From contig UQLY01000006.1 in assembly GCA_900542015.1 (NCBI GenBank), positions 1-64,000 of the forward strand: a stretch of DNA of 64,000 nucleotides. The letters are read 5' to 3'. The notes under the pieces were generated by a model. The model saw nothing but the letters and a program-made list of their open reading frames with translations, was not told the origin of the DNA and ran no database searches. This document shows, in pieces, positions 33,124 to 41,128 of this stretch. A program made the translations under genes and the position numbers. This DNA comes from an uncultured Lachnospiraceae bacterium (GTDB lineage Bacteria > Bacillota > Clostridia > Lachnospirales > Lachnospiraceae). Numbering within the stretch: the first letter of the stretch is position 1; each line of letters begins with the position of its first letter.

Positions 33124-33750
33124 ATGATGACGAAACAGAAGACGGAAGAGATTTTAAAACGATTGGACCGGGAATACGGAGTGACAAAGGAAGGATTTTT
33201 CCATGACCATGACTGGCAGCTTTTGATCGCCATTATGCTCAGCGCCCAGAGTACCGATAAGCAGGTGGATGAAACGCTTCCCGCATTGTGGAAACGGTTT
33301 CCTTCTCTAAAGGCGGTTGCAGAGGCTCCTGTGGAAGAGATCGGGCAGGCAATCAAAAGCATCGGACTCTATAAAATGAAAGCAAAGAATATCAAAAACT
33401 GTTGTCTGAAATTATTGAACGAACATAACGGGAAAGTTCCTGTTAGCATTGAGCAACTGGTCGAGCTGCCCGGAGTGGGAAGAAAAACAGCAACGTTGTT
33501 TCTTGCGGATGCCTACGGAATACTGGGGGTGACCGTGGATACCCATGTGTTTCGCATTTCAAAACGCATAGGATGGGCGGAAGGGAAAAATCCGACGCAG
33601 GTGGAGCGGGAATTGATGGAGGTACTGCCAAGGGAACATTGGAACCGCATCAATTTCCAACTGATCTATCACGGCAGAAGCGTTTGCACGGCAAGAAAAG
33701 CGCATTGTGAAAGATGCGTATTGGAAAATTGGTGTGAAAAAAAATTGTGA
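33124..33750 (+). CDS. nth: Endonuclease III
   Basis: 208 residues from ATG 33124 (or 33127); the earlier in-frame ATG at 33064 overlaps the previous gene and has no ribosome site. DNA glycosylase and AP lyase for oxidised pyrimidines. LLIAIMLSAQSTDKQVDETL, then the helix-hairpin-helix VELPGVGRKTATLFLAD containing the catalytic Lys, and VTVDTHVFRISKRIGW with the catalytic Asp. The 4Fe-4S cluster ligands C-x6-C-x2-C-x5-C are present at the C-terminus (CTARKAHCERCVLENWC). Normal length. Confidence 0.95.
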   Translation: MMTKQKTEEILKRLDREYGVTKEGFFHDHDWQLLIAIMLSAQSTDKQVDETLPALWKRFPSLKAVAEAPVEEIGQAIKSIGLYKMKAKNIKNCCLKLLNEHNGKVPVSIEQLVELPGVGRKTATLFLADAYGILGVTVDTHVFRISKRIGWAEGKNPTQVERELMEVLPREHWNRINFQLIYHGRSVCTARKAHCERCVLENWCEKKL

Positions 33751-33816
33751 ATATATAAAGGATTTTTTAGATAAATTGATTATCAGTATAGTGTCAGATC
33801 AGGGAGGAGAATAAAG

Positions 33817-34590
33817 TTGGAGGAAGGATGGAGAAAGGCAAATGAGAAGGACAGAATGGTAATCCTTGAGGAAGAAAAAGAATTTATGCAGCATGCAAAA
33901 AGGGTGCTCTTGTGGGCAGAAACTATTCTGGGTGCTGTGATCATATTAATTATTTTTATTTGTCAATCATTTAAAGGGGAAGAAATTGCACAGGAAATCC
34001 TTGGTTATTCGCCTACCAGTCCCCCTGATTATTATATGGTGCAGGCTATGAAGGATATGGAAGAATATGGAATGTTAACATCTTCAAATCCAATGAACAC
34101 GCTTACTCTTATGGAACTCAAGGAAAAATATGTGGAAAATCAGAGAAAAGAAATAGAGGAAGCAAGAAGTGATGGGTTGAGACAAGCCGGTTTTCTTTAT
34201 ATAAAGTATTATATTGCTGTTTTAGTGATTTATGGAATTATATATATTACAGGAATATTTGTATTGAAGGGGTATTATAAAAAATTTAGAGATGAAATAT
34301 TTTTTGTATGCAATGCTAAGTGTATCGAAAAAGATGTGGTTAATCCTCATATTCGTTATTCCTGGAAGGATATGTATAAGACATTTGAGGTAATGGATTG
34401 GAGAATGCGGGTTTATAATAGCTATATTTTGACGCTTCGGTTGGATAATAATGAAATAAAGGATGTGGTAGTTCCGTTTTCAACTTTTAAAAAAGTAGGA
34501 ATTGGCGCTCAGCTATTGGCTGTATATTTTGAAAAGAGTCTGATGCCGGAAAAAGTTGAGTATGTATATATAAATAAAAACGCTGCTTAA
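33817..34590 (+). CDS. Membrane protein with two transmembrane helices, function unknown
   Basis: 257 residues starting at TTG 33817 with GGGAGGAG six bases upstream. Helices lie at about 31-50 and 130-152; between them is a Glu/Lys-rich helical segment, and after them a soluble domain with IRYSWKDMYKTFEVMDWRMR and FEKSLMPEKVEYVYINK, reminiscent of YcxB-like domains but not firmly assignable. The coding sequence is notably AT-rich relative to nth and the trp operon, suggesting later acquisition. It ends near a long bidirectional hairpin. Confidence 0.65.
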   Translation: MEEGWRKANEKDRMVILEEEKEFMQHAKRVLLWAETILGAVIILIIFICQSFKGEEIAQEILGYSPTSPPDYYMVQAMKDMEEYGMLTSSNPMNTLTLMELKEKYVENQRKEIEEARSDGLRQAGFLYIKYYIAVLVIYGIIYITGIFVLKGYYKKFRDEIFFVCNAKCIEKDVVNPHIRYSWKDMYKTFEVMDWRMRVYNSYILTLRLDNNEIKDVVVPFSTFKKVGIGAQLLAVYFEKSLMPEKVEYVYINKNAA

Positions 34591-34625
34591 ATCAGAGAGA
34601 TTCAGGAAAAAGTATTAGGGATTTT

Positions 34626-34715
34626 AAAAGGGCTGTCGCATTTATAAATTTTTGTATGGATCACGGAAACACGCTTTCGCTCTACAAAAATTTATGAATG
34701 CGGCAGCCCCTTTTT
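34626..34715. terminator. Long bidirectional hairpin between convergent genes
   Basis: About 30 bases at 34626-34655 pair with 34683-34715 with few mismatches, starting AAAAGGGCTGTCGCATT and ending AATGCGGCAGCCCCTTTTT. T-runs exist on both strands, so it can end transcription from both the membrane-protein gene and the aldolase gene. The length and near-symmetry also resemble a miniature inverted-repeat element. Confidence 0.75.
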
Positions 34716-34725
34716 ATAATGCTCT

Positions 34726-35712
34726 TTATTCCATATCCATCAATTCCTGCATCAGTTTGCAGTAATCGGTTCTGCCGTCTTTGATAAATTTAATCGCCGT
34801 GGAAGGATGGCTGTTTAAAATACCCGTCAGAAGATAAGGAATATCATAGCCCCATACGGCGCCTTCTGCTTTCAGCTTCAGCATATGCTTCTCCACAAAG
34901 CGGATAATCGGGAGCACGTCGTATTTGGGATTCTTCAGAAAACTCAACAGCGATTCGGAGTAACAGTTTCCTGCGCCGCGCCCCATGCCGTTTACGGTTG
35001 CGTCCAGCAGACAGACGCCGTTGCGGAGCGCTTCAATAGTGTTAGCAAATGCTAATTGCTGATTGTTGTGGGCGTGGATGCCGACAATCTTTCCGGAAGC
35101 GTTGGCAATTTCCACATATTTTTGAGAGAGCTTTGTGATCTGTTCGGGGTAGAAGGAGCCGAAGCTGTCTACAAGATAAATCACATCGACGCTGCTCTTG
35201 GAAAGGAGTCTTAAGCCTGCGTCCAGATCATCGGAGTTTACCTTGGATACCGCCATGATATTGACCGTTACCTCATAGCCCTTCTGTTTAAAATCCTCAA
35301 TCATTTCGATGGCGGTGGGAATCTGGTGAATATAGGTCGCCACGCGGATCAGGTCGATGACGCTGTCCTTTTTCGGCAGAATGTCTTTTTTATAATCGCA
35401 CCTTCCCACATCAGCCATAACGGAAATTTTCAAAGGGGAGTTGTTTTCGCCTACAATGGCGCGAATATCCTTTTCATCGCAGAATTTCCATTTACCGAAA
35501 TCTTTGGGGTCAAATAATTCCTTGGAAGCTTTATAGCCAAATTCCATATAATCAACGCCGGCTTTGATATTCGCCTCGTATAAATCCTTTACAAATTCAT
35601 CGGTAAACGCAAAATTGTTTACCAGTCCGCCGTCCCGCATGGTACAGTCGACCACCTTGATATCGGGGCAGTAATCCATCAAAGTTCTTTCATTGCAGTT
35701 CGTAGTGTTCAT
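34726..35712 (-). CDS. DRE-TIM metallolyase family aldolase
   Basis: 328 residues from ATG 35712 (minus-strand AATGGAGGAAAG upstream). The metal- and catalysis-site motif IKVVDCTMRDGGLVNNFAF corresponds to the DRE motif of HMG-CoA lyase, 4-hydroxy-2-oxovalerate aldolase and LeuA relatives. IGVHAHNN-type segment GIHAHNNQQLAFANT supplies metal-binding His residues, and GMGRGAGN follows. It lacks a LeuA C-terminal regulatory domain. Related proteins are annotated as aldolase catalytic domain proteins of unknown substrate. No meta-cleavage or leucine pathway genes adjoin it. Confidence 0.85.
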   Translation of the reverse strand: MNTTNCNERTLMDYCPDIKVVDCTMRDGGLVNNFAFTDEFVKDLYEANIKAGVDYMEFGYKASKELFDPKDFGKWKFCDEKDIRAIVGENNSPLKISVMADVGRCDYKKDILPKKDSVIDLIRVATYIHQIPTAIEMIEDFKQKGYEVTVNIMAVSKVNSDDLDAGLRLLSKSSVDVIYLVDSFGSFYPEQITKLSQKYVEIANASGKIVGIHAHNNQQLAFANTIEALRNGVCLLDATVNGMGRGAGNCYSESLLSFLKNPKYDVLPIIRFVEKHMLKLKAEGAVWGYDIPYLLTGILNSHPSTAIKFIKDGRTDYCKLMQELMDME

Positions 35713-35829
35713 TTTCTTTCCTCCATTGTTACCAGCGGCTCCGGTTGTCACGCTTTAAATCGCTAAAGCGTATTTATCATACAAAAATTCCGGTGGTTTG
35801 TCAATGGATATGAAAGAATTTAAAATATA

Positions 35830-35867
35830 AGCGGACAACAGGCGCGAGGCGCTGTCATCCGCTTTTT
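35830..35867. terminator. Hairpin between DUF378 and aldolase genes
   Basis: AGCGGAC and nested GGCGC pair with GCGC and TCCGCT (35830-35862), with a T5 run on the plus strand. On the minus strand it lies just after the DUF378 stop and may end that message. Confidence 0.6.
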
Positions 35868-35901
35868 ATCAACGGGTAGTTCTATGCAGTTTGATACGGG
35901 C

Positions 35902-36111
35902 TTAGGCTTCGCCAGAACCAAGGCTGGTATAGAAGCTGATTAAATAAAGTCCGCCAAGACCTACCAGCGCATAGATGATTCTGGAAATCCAGCTCATGCT
36001 GCCAAAGATCGCAGCGACCAGATTGAAATCGAAAAAGCCGATCAGTCCCCAGTTAATTGCACCGATAATGACGATGGTCAAAACGATACAGTCAAAAACT
36101 TTGTTTCGCAT
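35902..36111 (-). CDS. DUF378 small membrane protein
   Basis: 69 residues from ATG 36111 (GGAAGGAGGCATTCAC upstream on the minus strand). Two hydrophobic helices around the family hallmark VIIGAINWGLIGFFDFNLVA, then a second helix with RIIYALVGLGGLYLI. DUF378 (YuzA-like) proteins are short inner-membrane proteins of unknown function in Firmicutes. A single-gene unit, divergent from the pseudouridine synthase gene. Confidence 0.9.
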   Translation of the reverse strand: MRNKVFDCIVLTIVIIGAINWGLIGFFDFNLVAAIFGSMSWISRIIYALVGLGGLYLISFYTSLGSGEA

Positions 36112-36271
36112 GTGAATGCCTCCTTCCAAAAAAGATGCCTACACTCATACTATGACCGAAAAGAAACGGATTTATACTGGAAAAAAATATCAATTTAAAG
36201 TATGATAGTTAAGGATAAAAATAGAGAAAATAAAACGGAAACAGGATTGAAACAAGATTAAAAAAACGGGA

Positions 36272-37048
36272 ATGCCGATGAGCGGGAAAAAACAATTTCA
36301 AACGAACGAAAAGGAAATACGTTTAAATAAATATTTGGCGCAGGCGGGAATCTGTTCCAGAAGGGATGCGGATAAGCTGATTGAAACCGGTCAGGTAACG
36401 GTCAATGACAGGATCGCAAGACCCGGCACAAAGGTGGAACGGGGCGATAAGGTCTGCTTTCAGGGCAAAATCATCGCAGGCAGACAGGATACCGCGGTGC
36501 TCGCTTATTATAAGCCGGTGGGCGTGATCTGTTCCGAGCGGGATAAGCATGCGGATAAGCTTTTAAGCGATGAGCTGAAATATCCGGTGCGGGTAACCTA
36601 TGCCGGAAGATTGGATAAAGATTCCGAGGGACTGCTTCTTTTGACCAACGACGGGGATTTGATCGACGCGCTGATGCGCGGCGCGAACCGGCATGAAAAG
36701 GAATATGTGGTCAAAGTAAAAAGCGAGATTACCGACGAATTTATAAAAGGGATGTCGGAAGGCGTATATTTGTCGGAGCTTGCTAAACGGACAAGACCCT
36801 GTCAGGTGGAGCAAATCGGAAAATTTACCTTCCGTATCATTCTGACCCAGGGGCTGAACCGGCAGATCCGCCGGATGTGCAGGGAGCTGGGCTATGAGGT
36901 GCACGCTTTAAAGCGAATCCGGGTGGCGAATGTGACCCTTGATAAACTAAAGCCCGGGGAATATCGCGTGCTGAAGGGAAAAGAGCTGGAAGAGCTGTAT
37001 GAAATTGCGGGGCTTCAGATCAAAAATACTTTGCAATCGGGGCAATAA
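36272..37048 (+). CDS. RsuA/RluF-family pseudouridine synthase
   Basis: 258 residues. An S4 RNA-binding domain at about 15-62 (IRLNKYLAQAGICSRRDADK) precedes the catalytic domain with VTYAGRLDKDSEGLLLLTND, whose Asp is the catalytic residue, and LTQGLNRQIRRMCRELGYEV. The short inter-domain layout and RQIRRMC region resemble RluF (23S rRNA U2604, also tRNA-Tyr) more than RluB, but RsuA-type cannot be excluded. Followed by ligA after 23 bases. Confidence 0.9.
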   Translation: MPMSGKKQFQTNEKEIRLNKYLAQAGICSRRDADKLIETGQVTVNDRIARPGTKVERGDKVCFQGKIIAGRQDTAVLAYYKPVGVICSERDKHADKLLSDELKYPVRVTYAGRLDKDSEGLLLLTNDGDLIDALMRGANRHEKEYVVKVKSEITDEFIKGMSEGVYLSELAKRTRPCQVEQIGKFTFRIILTQGLNRQIRRMCRELGYEVHALKRIRVANVTLDKLKPGEYRVLKGKELEELYEIAGLQIKNTLQSGQ

Positions 37049-37071
37049 AACGAGTAGAACGGGAGACGGTT

Positions 37072-39033
37072 ATGGACAGGATTGAAAGGATGAAACAACT
37101 GATCGAACAACTGAACGAGGCTGCGAAGGCGTATTATGCCGAGGACAGAGAGATCATGAGCAATTTTGAATACGACGCGCTGTATGACGAGCTGACGGCG
37201 CTGGAAGAAGAAACCGGAATGACCCTTTCCGGCAGCCCTACGGTCAGCGTCGGCTATGAAGCCGTCGACGAGCTGCCCAAGGAACGTCACGAAAAGCCCA
37301 TGCTGTCTTTGGCAAAGACAAAGAGCAGGGAGGAGCTGCAAAGCTGGCTGAACGGAAAGGAAGGGCTGCTGTCATGGAAGCTGGACGGCTTGACGATCGT
37401 TTTAACCTATGAAAACGGAGCGCTGGCAAAAGCCGTGACAAGAGGCAACGGCGAAGTCGGGGAAGTCATTACCAATAACGCAAAGGTGTTTAAAAACATT
37501 CCCCACAGGATCGCTTTTCAGGGCAGGTTGATTTTAAGAGGCGAGGCTGTCATCACCTATTCGGATTTTGCAAAGGTAAATGAAGAAATTGCGGATGCAC
37601 AAGCCAAATACAAAAACCCGAGGAACCTGTGCAGCGGGTCCGTAAGACAGTTAAACAATGAAATTACGGCAAAAAGAAATGTGCGCCTCTTTGCCTTTGC
37701 GCTGGTAAGCGCCGAGGAGGATGGCAAAGAGGTGGATTTTGGTAACGACAGGGAGAATCAGTTCCGGTTTTTGAAGGAGCAGGGGTTCGACGTGGTGGAA
37801 TATGTGAGGGTAACGCCCGGGACGATTTTGGAGGCGGTTGAAGGTTTTGCACAAAAAATCACGGATTACGACGTGCCTTCGGACGGGCTGGTGCTGACCT
37901 ACTGCGATATGGATTACGGCGCATCCCTGGGCAGGACGGCAAAGTTTCCGAGAGATTCCATCGCCTTTAAATGGGCGGACGAAACGGCGGAGACGACGCT
38001 AAAGGAAATCGAGTGGAGCCCCAGCCGGACGGGGCTGATCAACCCGGTGGCGATCTTTGAGCCGGTGGAGCTGGAAGGGACTACGGTATCCCGGGCGAGC
38101 GTGCACAATCTAAGCATTATGAAATCGCTGAGACTGGGCATCGGGGACCGGATCAAGGTCTATAAGGCGAATATGATTATTCCGCAGATCGCGGAAAATC
38201 TTACCGGAAGCGGCAATCTGAAGATCCCGGAGTTTTGTCCCGTCTGCGGCGCAAAAACCATTATCAGCAAGGAAAACGACGCGGAGACGCTGGTCTGCCC
38301 CAACTATGACTGTGAAGCGAAGAAAATCAAGGCGTTTACTCTGCTTGTCAGCAGAGACGCGCTAAATATCGACGGCTTATCCGAAGCGACGCTGGAAAAG
38401 TTTATCGGGAAAGGCTTTATCCATGACTTTGCGGATATTTTCCGGCTGAACCGCTACCGGGAGGAGATCACGACCATGGAAGGCTTTGGAGAAAAATCCT
38501 ATCAAAATCTGATCGATTCCATAGAAAAGGCAAAAGATACGACGCTGGTGCGATTGCTATATGGAATCGGAATCAGCGGCATCGGCGTGGCGAACGCGAA
38601 AATGCTTTGCAGGGCGTTTGATGACGATTACGATTCGATAAAGTCTGCCACAGTGGAAGAGTTATCGGAAGTCGAAGGGATCGGAGAAGTACTTGCCGAA
38701 GGCATTTACGGCTTTTTCCGGGATGAAAAGAAACTGGCGTCCGTAGAGGATCTGATGAAAGAACTGCGGATAACAAAAACGGCTGCAAACACGAACGAGC
38801 AGATTTTTGCGGGCAAGACTTTTGTGATTACCGGAAGTGTCGAGCATTTTGCCAACCGGAATGAAGTCAGGGAACTGATCGAAAGCAAAGGCGGAAAGGT
38901 GTCGGGAAGCGTTTCGGGCAAGACGGATTATCTGATTAACAACGACGTGACGTCCGCCTCCGGCAAAAACAAAAAAGCAAAAGAACTCGGCATACCGATT
39001 ATTTCGGAAGAGGAGTTTCTAAAGATGCTTTAG
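37072..39033 (+). CDS. ligA: NAD-dependent DNA ligase
   Basis: 653 residues; GGGAGACGGTT precedes the ATG. Seals nicks using NAD. Domain Ia (1-60) binds NMN, with AKAYYAEDREIMSNFEYDAL. The adenylation site is WKLDGLTIVL with Lys103. GSVRQLN and KYKNPRNLCSGS follow; the OB fold has ASVHNLSIMKSL; four zinc-binding Cys appear as CPVCGAK and CPNYDCEAK. Helix-hairpin-helix repeats (about 440-560) and a C-terminal BRCT domain (about 575-650, KTFVITGSVEHFANRNEVRE) complete the usual order. Confidence 0.96.
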   Translation: MDRIERMKQLIEQLNEAAKAYYAEDREIMSNFEYDALYDELTALEEETGMTLSGSPTVSVGYEAVDELPKERHEKPMLSLAKTKSREELQSWLNGKEGLLSWKLDGLTIVLTYENGALAKAVTRGNGEVGEVITNNAKVFKNIPHRIAFQGRLILRGEAVITYSDFAKVNEEIADAQAKYKNPRNLCSGSVRQLNNEITAKRNVRLFAFALVSAEEDGKEVDFGNDRENQFRFLKEQGFDVVEYVRVTPGTILEAVEGFAQKITDYDVPSDGLVLTYCDMDYGASLGRTAKFPRDSIAFKWADETAETTLKEIEWSPSRTGLINPVAIFEPVELEGTTVSRASVHNLSIMKSLRLGIGDRIKVYKANMIIPQIAENLTGSGNLKIPEFCPVCGAKTIISKENDAETLVCPNYDCEAKKIKAFTLLVSRDALNIDGLSEATLEKFIGKGFIHDFADIFRLNRYREEITTMEGFGEKSYQNLIDSIEKAKDTTLVRLLYGIGISGIGVANAKMLCRAFDDDYDSIKSATVEELSEVEGIGEVLAEGIYGFFRDEKKLASVEDLMKELRITKTAANTNEQIFAGKTFVITGSVEHFANRNEVRELIESKGGKVSGSVSGKTDYLINNDVTSASGKNKKAKELGIPIISEEEFLKML

Positions 39034-39173
39034 GTTTGCGACAAGCTGCGGCTGCATATTTGCAATGAAGCGCGACCGTATGCCGGAAATGAAGCGGGGC
39101 TGTATGATGTGGGTTTACGTTTTCCCTAAAAGGTGTTAGTATAATAGAACATTAAGAAAAAGAAGGAACAGAT

Positions 39174-40079
39174 ATGCCGATTAAGACACAAAGCGATCTC
39201 CCGGCAAAGGAGATACTGGAAAATGAAAATATATTTGTAATGGATGAATACAGGGCGCTGCATCAAAATATCAGACCGCTGCAGATCTGTATTCTGAATT
39301 TAATGCCGGTCAAGCAGGATACGGAGTTACAATTGCTGCGCGCCCTGTCTAATACGCCTCTGCAGGTGGATGTGACTTTCCTGAATATGAAAAGCCATAT
39401 TTCCTTAAACACATCGGCGAATCATCTGAATAAATTTTATGTATCCTTTGATGATATCAAGGATAAAAAATTCGACGGGCTGATTATTACAGGCGCGCCG
39501 GTGGAGCATATGGAATATGAAGAAGTGGATTATTGGGAAGAACTGGTGGAAGTGATGGAGTGGTCCAAGACCAATGTGACTTCGACCTTTCATATCTGCT
39601 GGGGAGCGCAGGCGGGACTTTATTACCATTACGGACTGCCCAAGCACATTTTACCCAACAAGGTGTTCGGCGTGTTTGAGCATAAGGTTATGAACCGGAG
39701 GATTCCCATTGTCAGAGGCTTTGACGATTACTTTATGGCGCCTCACAGCCGCCATACGGAGGTATCGGCGCAGGATATCCACAACTGCGAGGCGCTTACG
39801 GTTCTGGCGGAATCCGATGAGGTGGGCGTGTACCTCGCCATGGCAGGGAACGGAAAGCAGTTTTTCGTCATGGGGCATTCGGAGTATGACAGGCTGACCT
39901 TGCGGGACGAGTATTTCAGGGATGTCAACAAGGGGCTTACCATTGCGGTTCCCAAGAATTACTTTCCGGACGATGATCCGACGCAGCGCCCCCGTTTGCA
40001 GTGGAGGAGCCACAGCAACAATCTCTACAGCAACTGGCTCAATTATTATGTATATCAGATTACGCCGTATGAATTATAG
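39174..40079 (+). CDS. metA: Homoserine O-acyltransferase MetA (probably acetyl-CoA specific)
   Basis: 301 residues; AGAAGGAACAG precedes the ATG. First committed step of methionine synthesis. Cys142 in FHICWGAQAGLYYHYG is the nucleophile, and GHSEYDR and the conserved His/Glu complete the site. Residue 111 is Glu (ITGAPVEHM), the position where, from published work on the family, Glu goes with acetyl-CoA use and Gly with succinyl-CoA, so this is probably a homoserine O-acetyltransferase. A -10-like TATAAT lies about 30 bases upstream. No SAM riboswitch was recognised. Confidence 0.93.
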   Translation: MPIKTQSDLPAKEILENENIFVMDEYRALHQNIRPLQICILNLMPVKQDTELQLLRALSNTPLQVDVTFLNMKSHISLNTSANHLNKFYVSFDDIKDKKFDGLIITGAPVEHMEYEEVDYWEELVEVMEWSKTNVTSTFHICWGAQAGLYYHYGLPKHILPNKVFGVFEHKVMNRRIPIVRGFDDYFMAPHSRHTEVSAQDIHNCEALTVLAESDEVGVYLAMAGNGKQFFVMGHSEYDRLTLRDEYFRDVNKGLTIAVPKNYFPDDDPTQRPRLQWRSHSNNLYSNWLNYYVYQITPYEL

Positions 40080-40122
40080 AAAAGTGCTGTAAATGTTGAA
40101 TTTAGAGGGGATATCAGTTATT

Positions 40123-40257
40123 TAAGTTGTTATGGGGATAAAAATGGAGATTTTTGAGTTTATCAATGGAGACAACACCTTGATATGTATTTTCTAAGGC
40201 AAATTTACCAGCATCTAACGTCATACCATAAGAAACAGTAGCATCTTTATCGGTTGT
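40123..40257 (-). pseudogene. Possible coding remnant on the minus strand
   Basis: Between two stops the minus strand reads 44 codons of protein-like composition, including DATVSYGMTLDAGKFALENT and VVSIDKLKNLHF, ending at 40123. There is no ribosome site and no complete gene. I cannot name the family; it may be chance. Confidence 0.3.
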
Positions 40258-40390
40258 TTATGAGGATATAAGAGATTTGGATATGATAGAACCATATTTC
40301 TGTGCAATTAGACCAATTTCTGATTATGCGAAGCCGATGTGTATGGAAGAATTTAACCGGATGTTTTCAGAGAGGAGATTCCATTTATGA
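40232..40390 (+). pseudogene. C-terminal gene remnant overlapping the GNAT start
   Basis: An open frame after a stop at 40229-40231 reads VVYEDIRDLDMIEPYFCAIR and then AKPMCMEEFNRMFSERRFHL, ending in a TGA that overlaps the next ATG as ATGA (40387-40390). The operon-style overlap and composition suggest the true end of a gene whose 5' part has been lost. AGAGAGGAG near its end serves as the ribosome site for the GNAT gene. Family not recognised. Confidence 0.45.
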
Positions 40391-40893
40391 GAATCCGACC
40401 ATATATACCAGGCAAGGATTACGAATATGTATCAAAATGGGTTGATGACGAAAGAACCCATGCCTTTTGGTGTGCAAACCGCTTACCATATCCAATCACG
40501 CAACAGTCTTTCCATGTTTTTTTAGAGAAAAACGCTGTAGACTGGACGGACAACGCTTATATAGCAACTGAAAATGACGGACAGGCAGTAGGCTTCTTCT
40601 GTTACTCCGTCAATACAACAGACAATATCGGTTTTCTTAAATTTGTAATTGTTGATAAGGCGAAACGTGGAAAAGGTTACGGAAAAGAAATGCTGAATCT
40701 GGCTTTGCAATATGCCTTTCAGATAACCGGCGCAAATGCGGTTCAACTAAATGTTTTCAATGAAAACGCGTTAGCGAAACAATGTTATGAAAAAGTCGGC
40801 TTTGTTGAAAGAAGTATTGATAAAGATGTGTTTCCATATAAAGATGAATTGTGGAGCAGATGTAACATGATGGTTTTAAAACAATCATGTTAG
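40387..40893 (+). CDS. GNAT-family N-acetyltransferase (RimJ/RimL-like)
   Basis: 168 residues; GAGAGGAG upstream. The N-terminus MRIRPYIPGKDYEYVSKW and a core strand-helix FLKFVIVDKAKRGKGYGKEM with the acetyl-CoA loop RGKGYG, then VFNENALAKQCYEKVGFVE, give a clear GNAT assignment. The substrate is unknown; the layout fits ribosomal-protein or small-molecule acetyltransferases. It follows a gene remnant and lies in an AT-rich patch between metA and fprA. Confidence 0.88.
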   Translation: MRIRPYIPGKDYEYVSKWVDDERTHAFWCANRLPYPITQQSFHVFLEKNAVDWTDNAYIATENDGQAVGFFCYSVNTTDNIGFLKFVIVDKAKRGKGYGKEMLNLALQYAFQITGANAVQLNVFNENALAKQCYEKVGFVERSIDKDVFPYKDELWSRCNMMVLKQSC

Positions 40894-41028
40894 TTGAACG
40901 CCTCTCTAAAAATGGCGTATCGTTCAACTTTAAAGTAATAAATGATTTGTTTTCTGCCGCAACTACTTGAAATAAAAGTTGTAACGAAAAAAATCCTTAG
41001 TTTAATTTATCAATTGTATAGGTAAGTA

Positions 41029-41090
41029 AAGCAACAGTTAAGTCAAGAAAAATCATAAAAAATTGATTTTTCTTGACTTAACTGTTGCTT
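41029..41090. repeat. Perfect 27-bp inverted repeat with 8-base loop
   Basis: Bases 41029-41055 and 41064-41090 are exact reverse complements (27 bp, AT-rich, starting AAGCAACAGTTAAGTC) around TAAAAAAT. It lies in the 235-base gap between the GNAT gene and the AAA_14 gene, 39 bases before the latter's start. It could be a transcription terminator without a T-run, an operator, or the trace of a mobile element. Confidence 0.9.
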
Positions 41091-41128
41091 ATTGTTAAAA
41101 TTTAAGCATCTGAAAGAAGGCGTAGCAT

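Noticed and set aside
34626..34715. A CRISPR repeat or riboswitch
   Set aside because: Single hairpin with T-runs on both sides between convergent genes fits a bidirectional terminator better.
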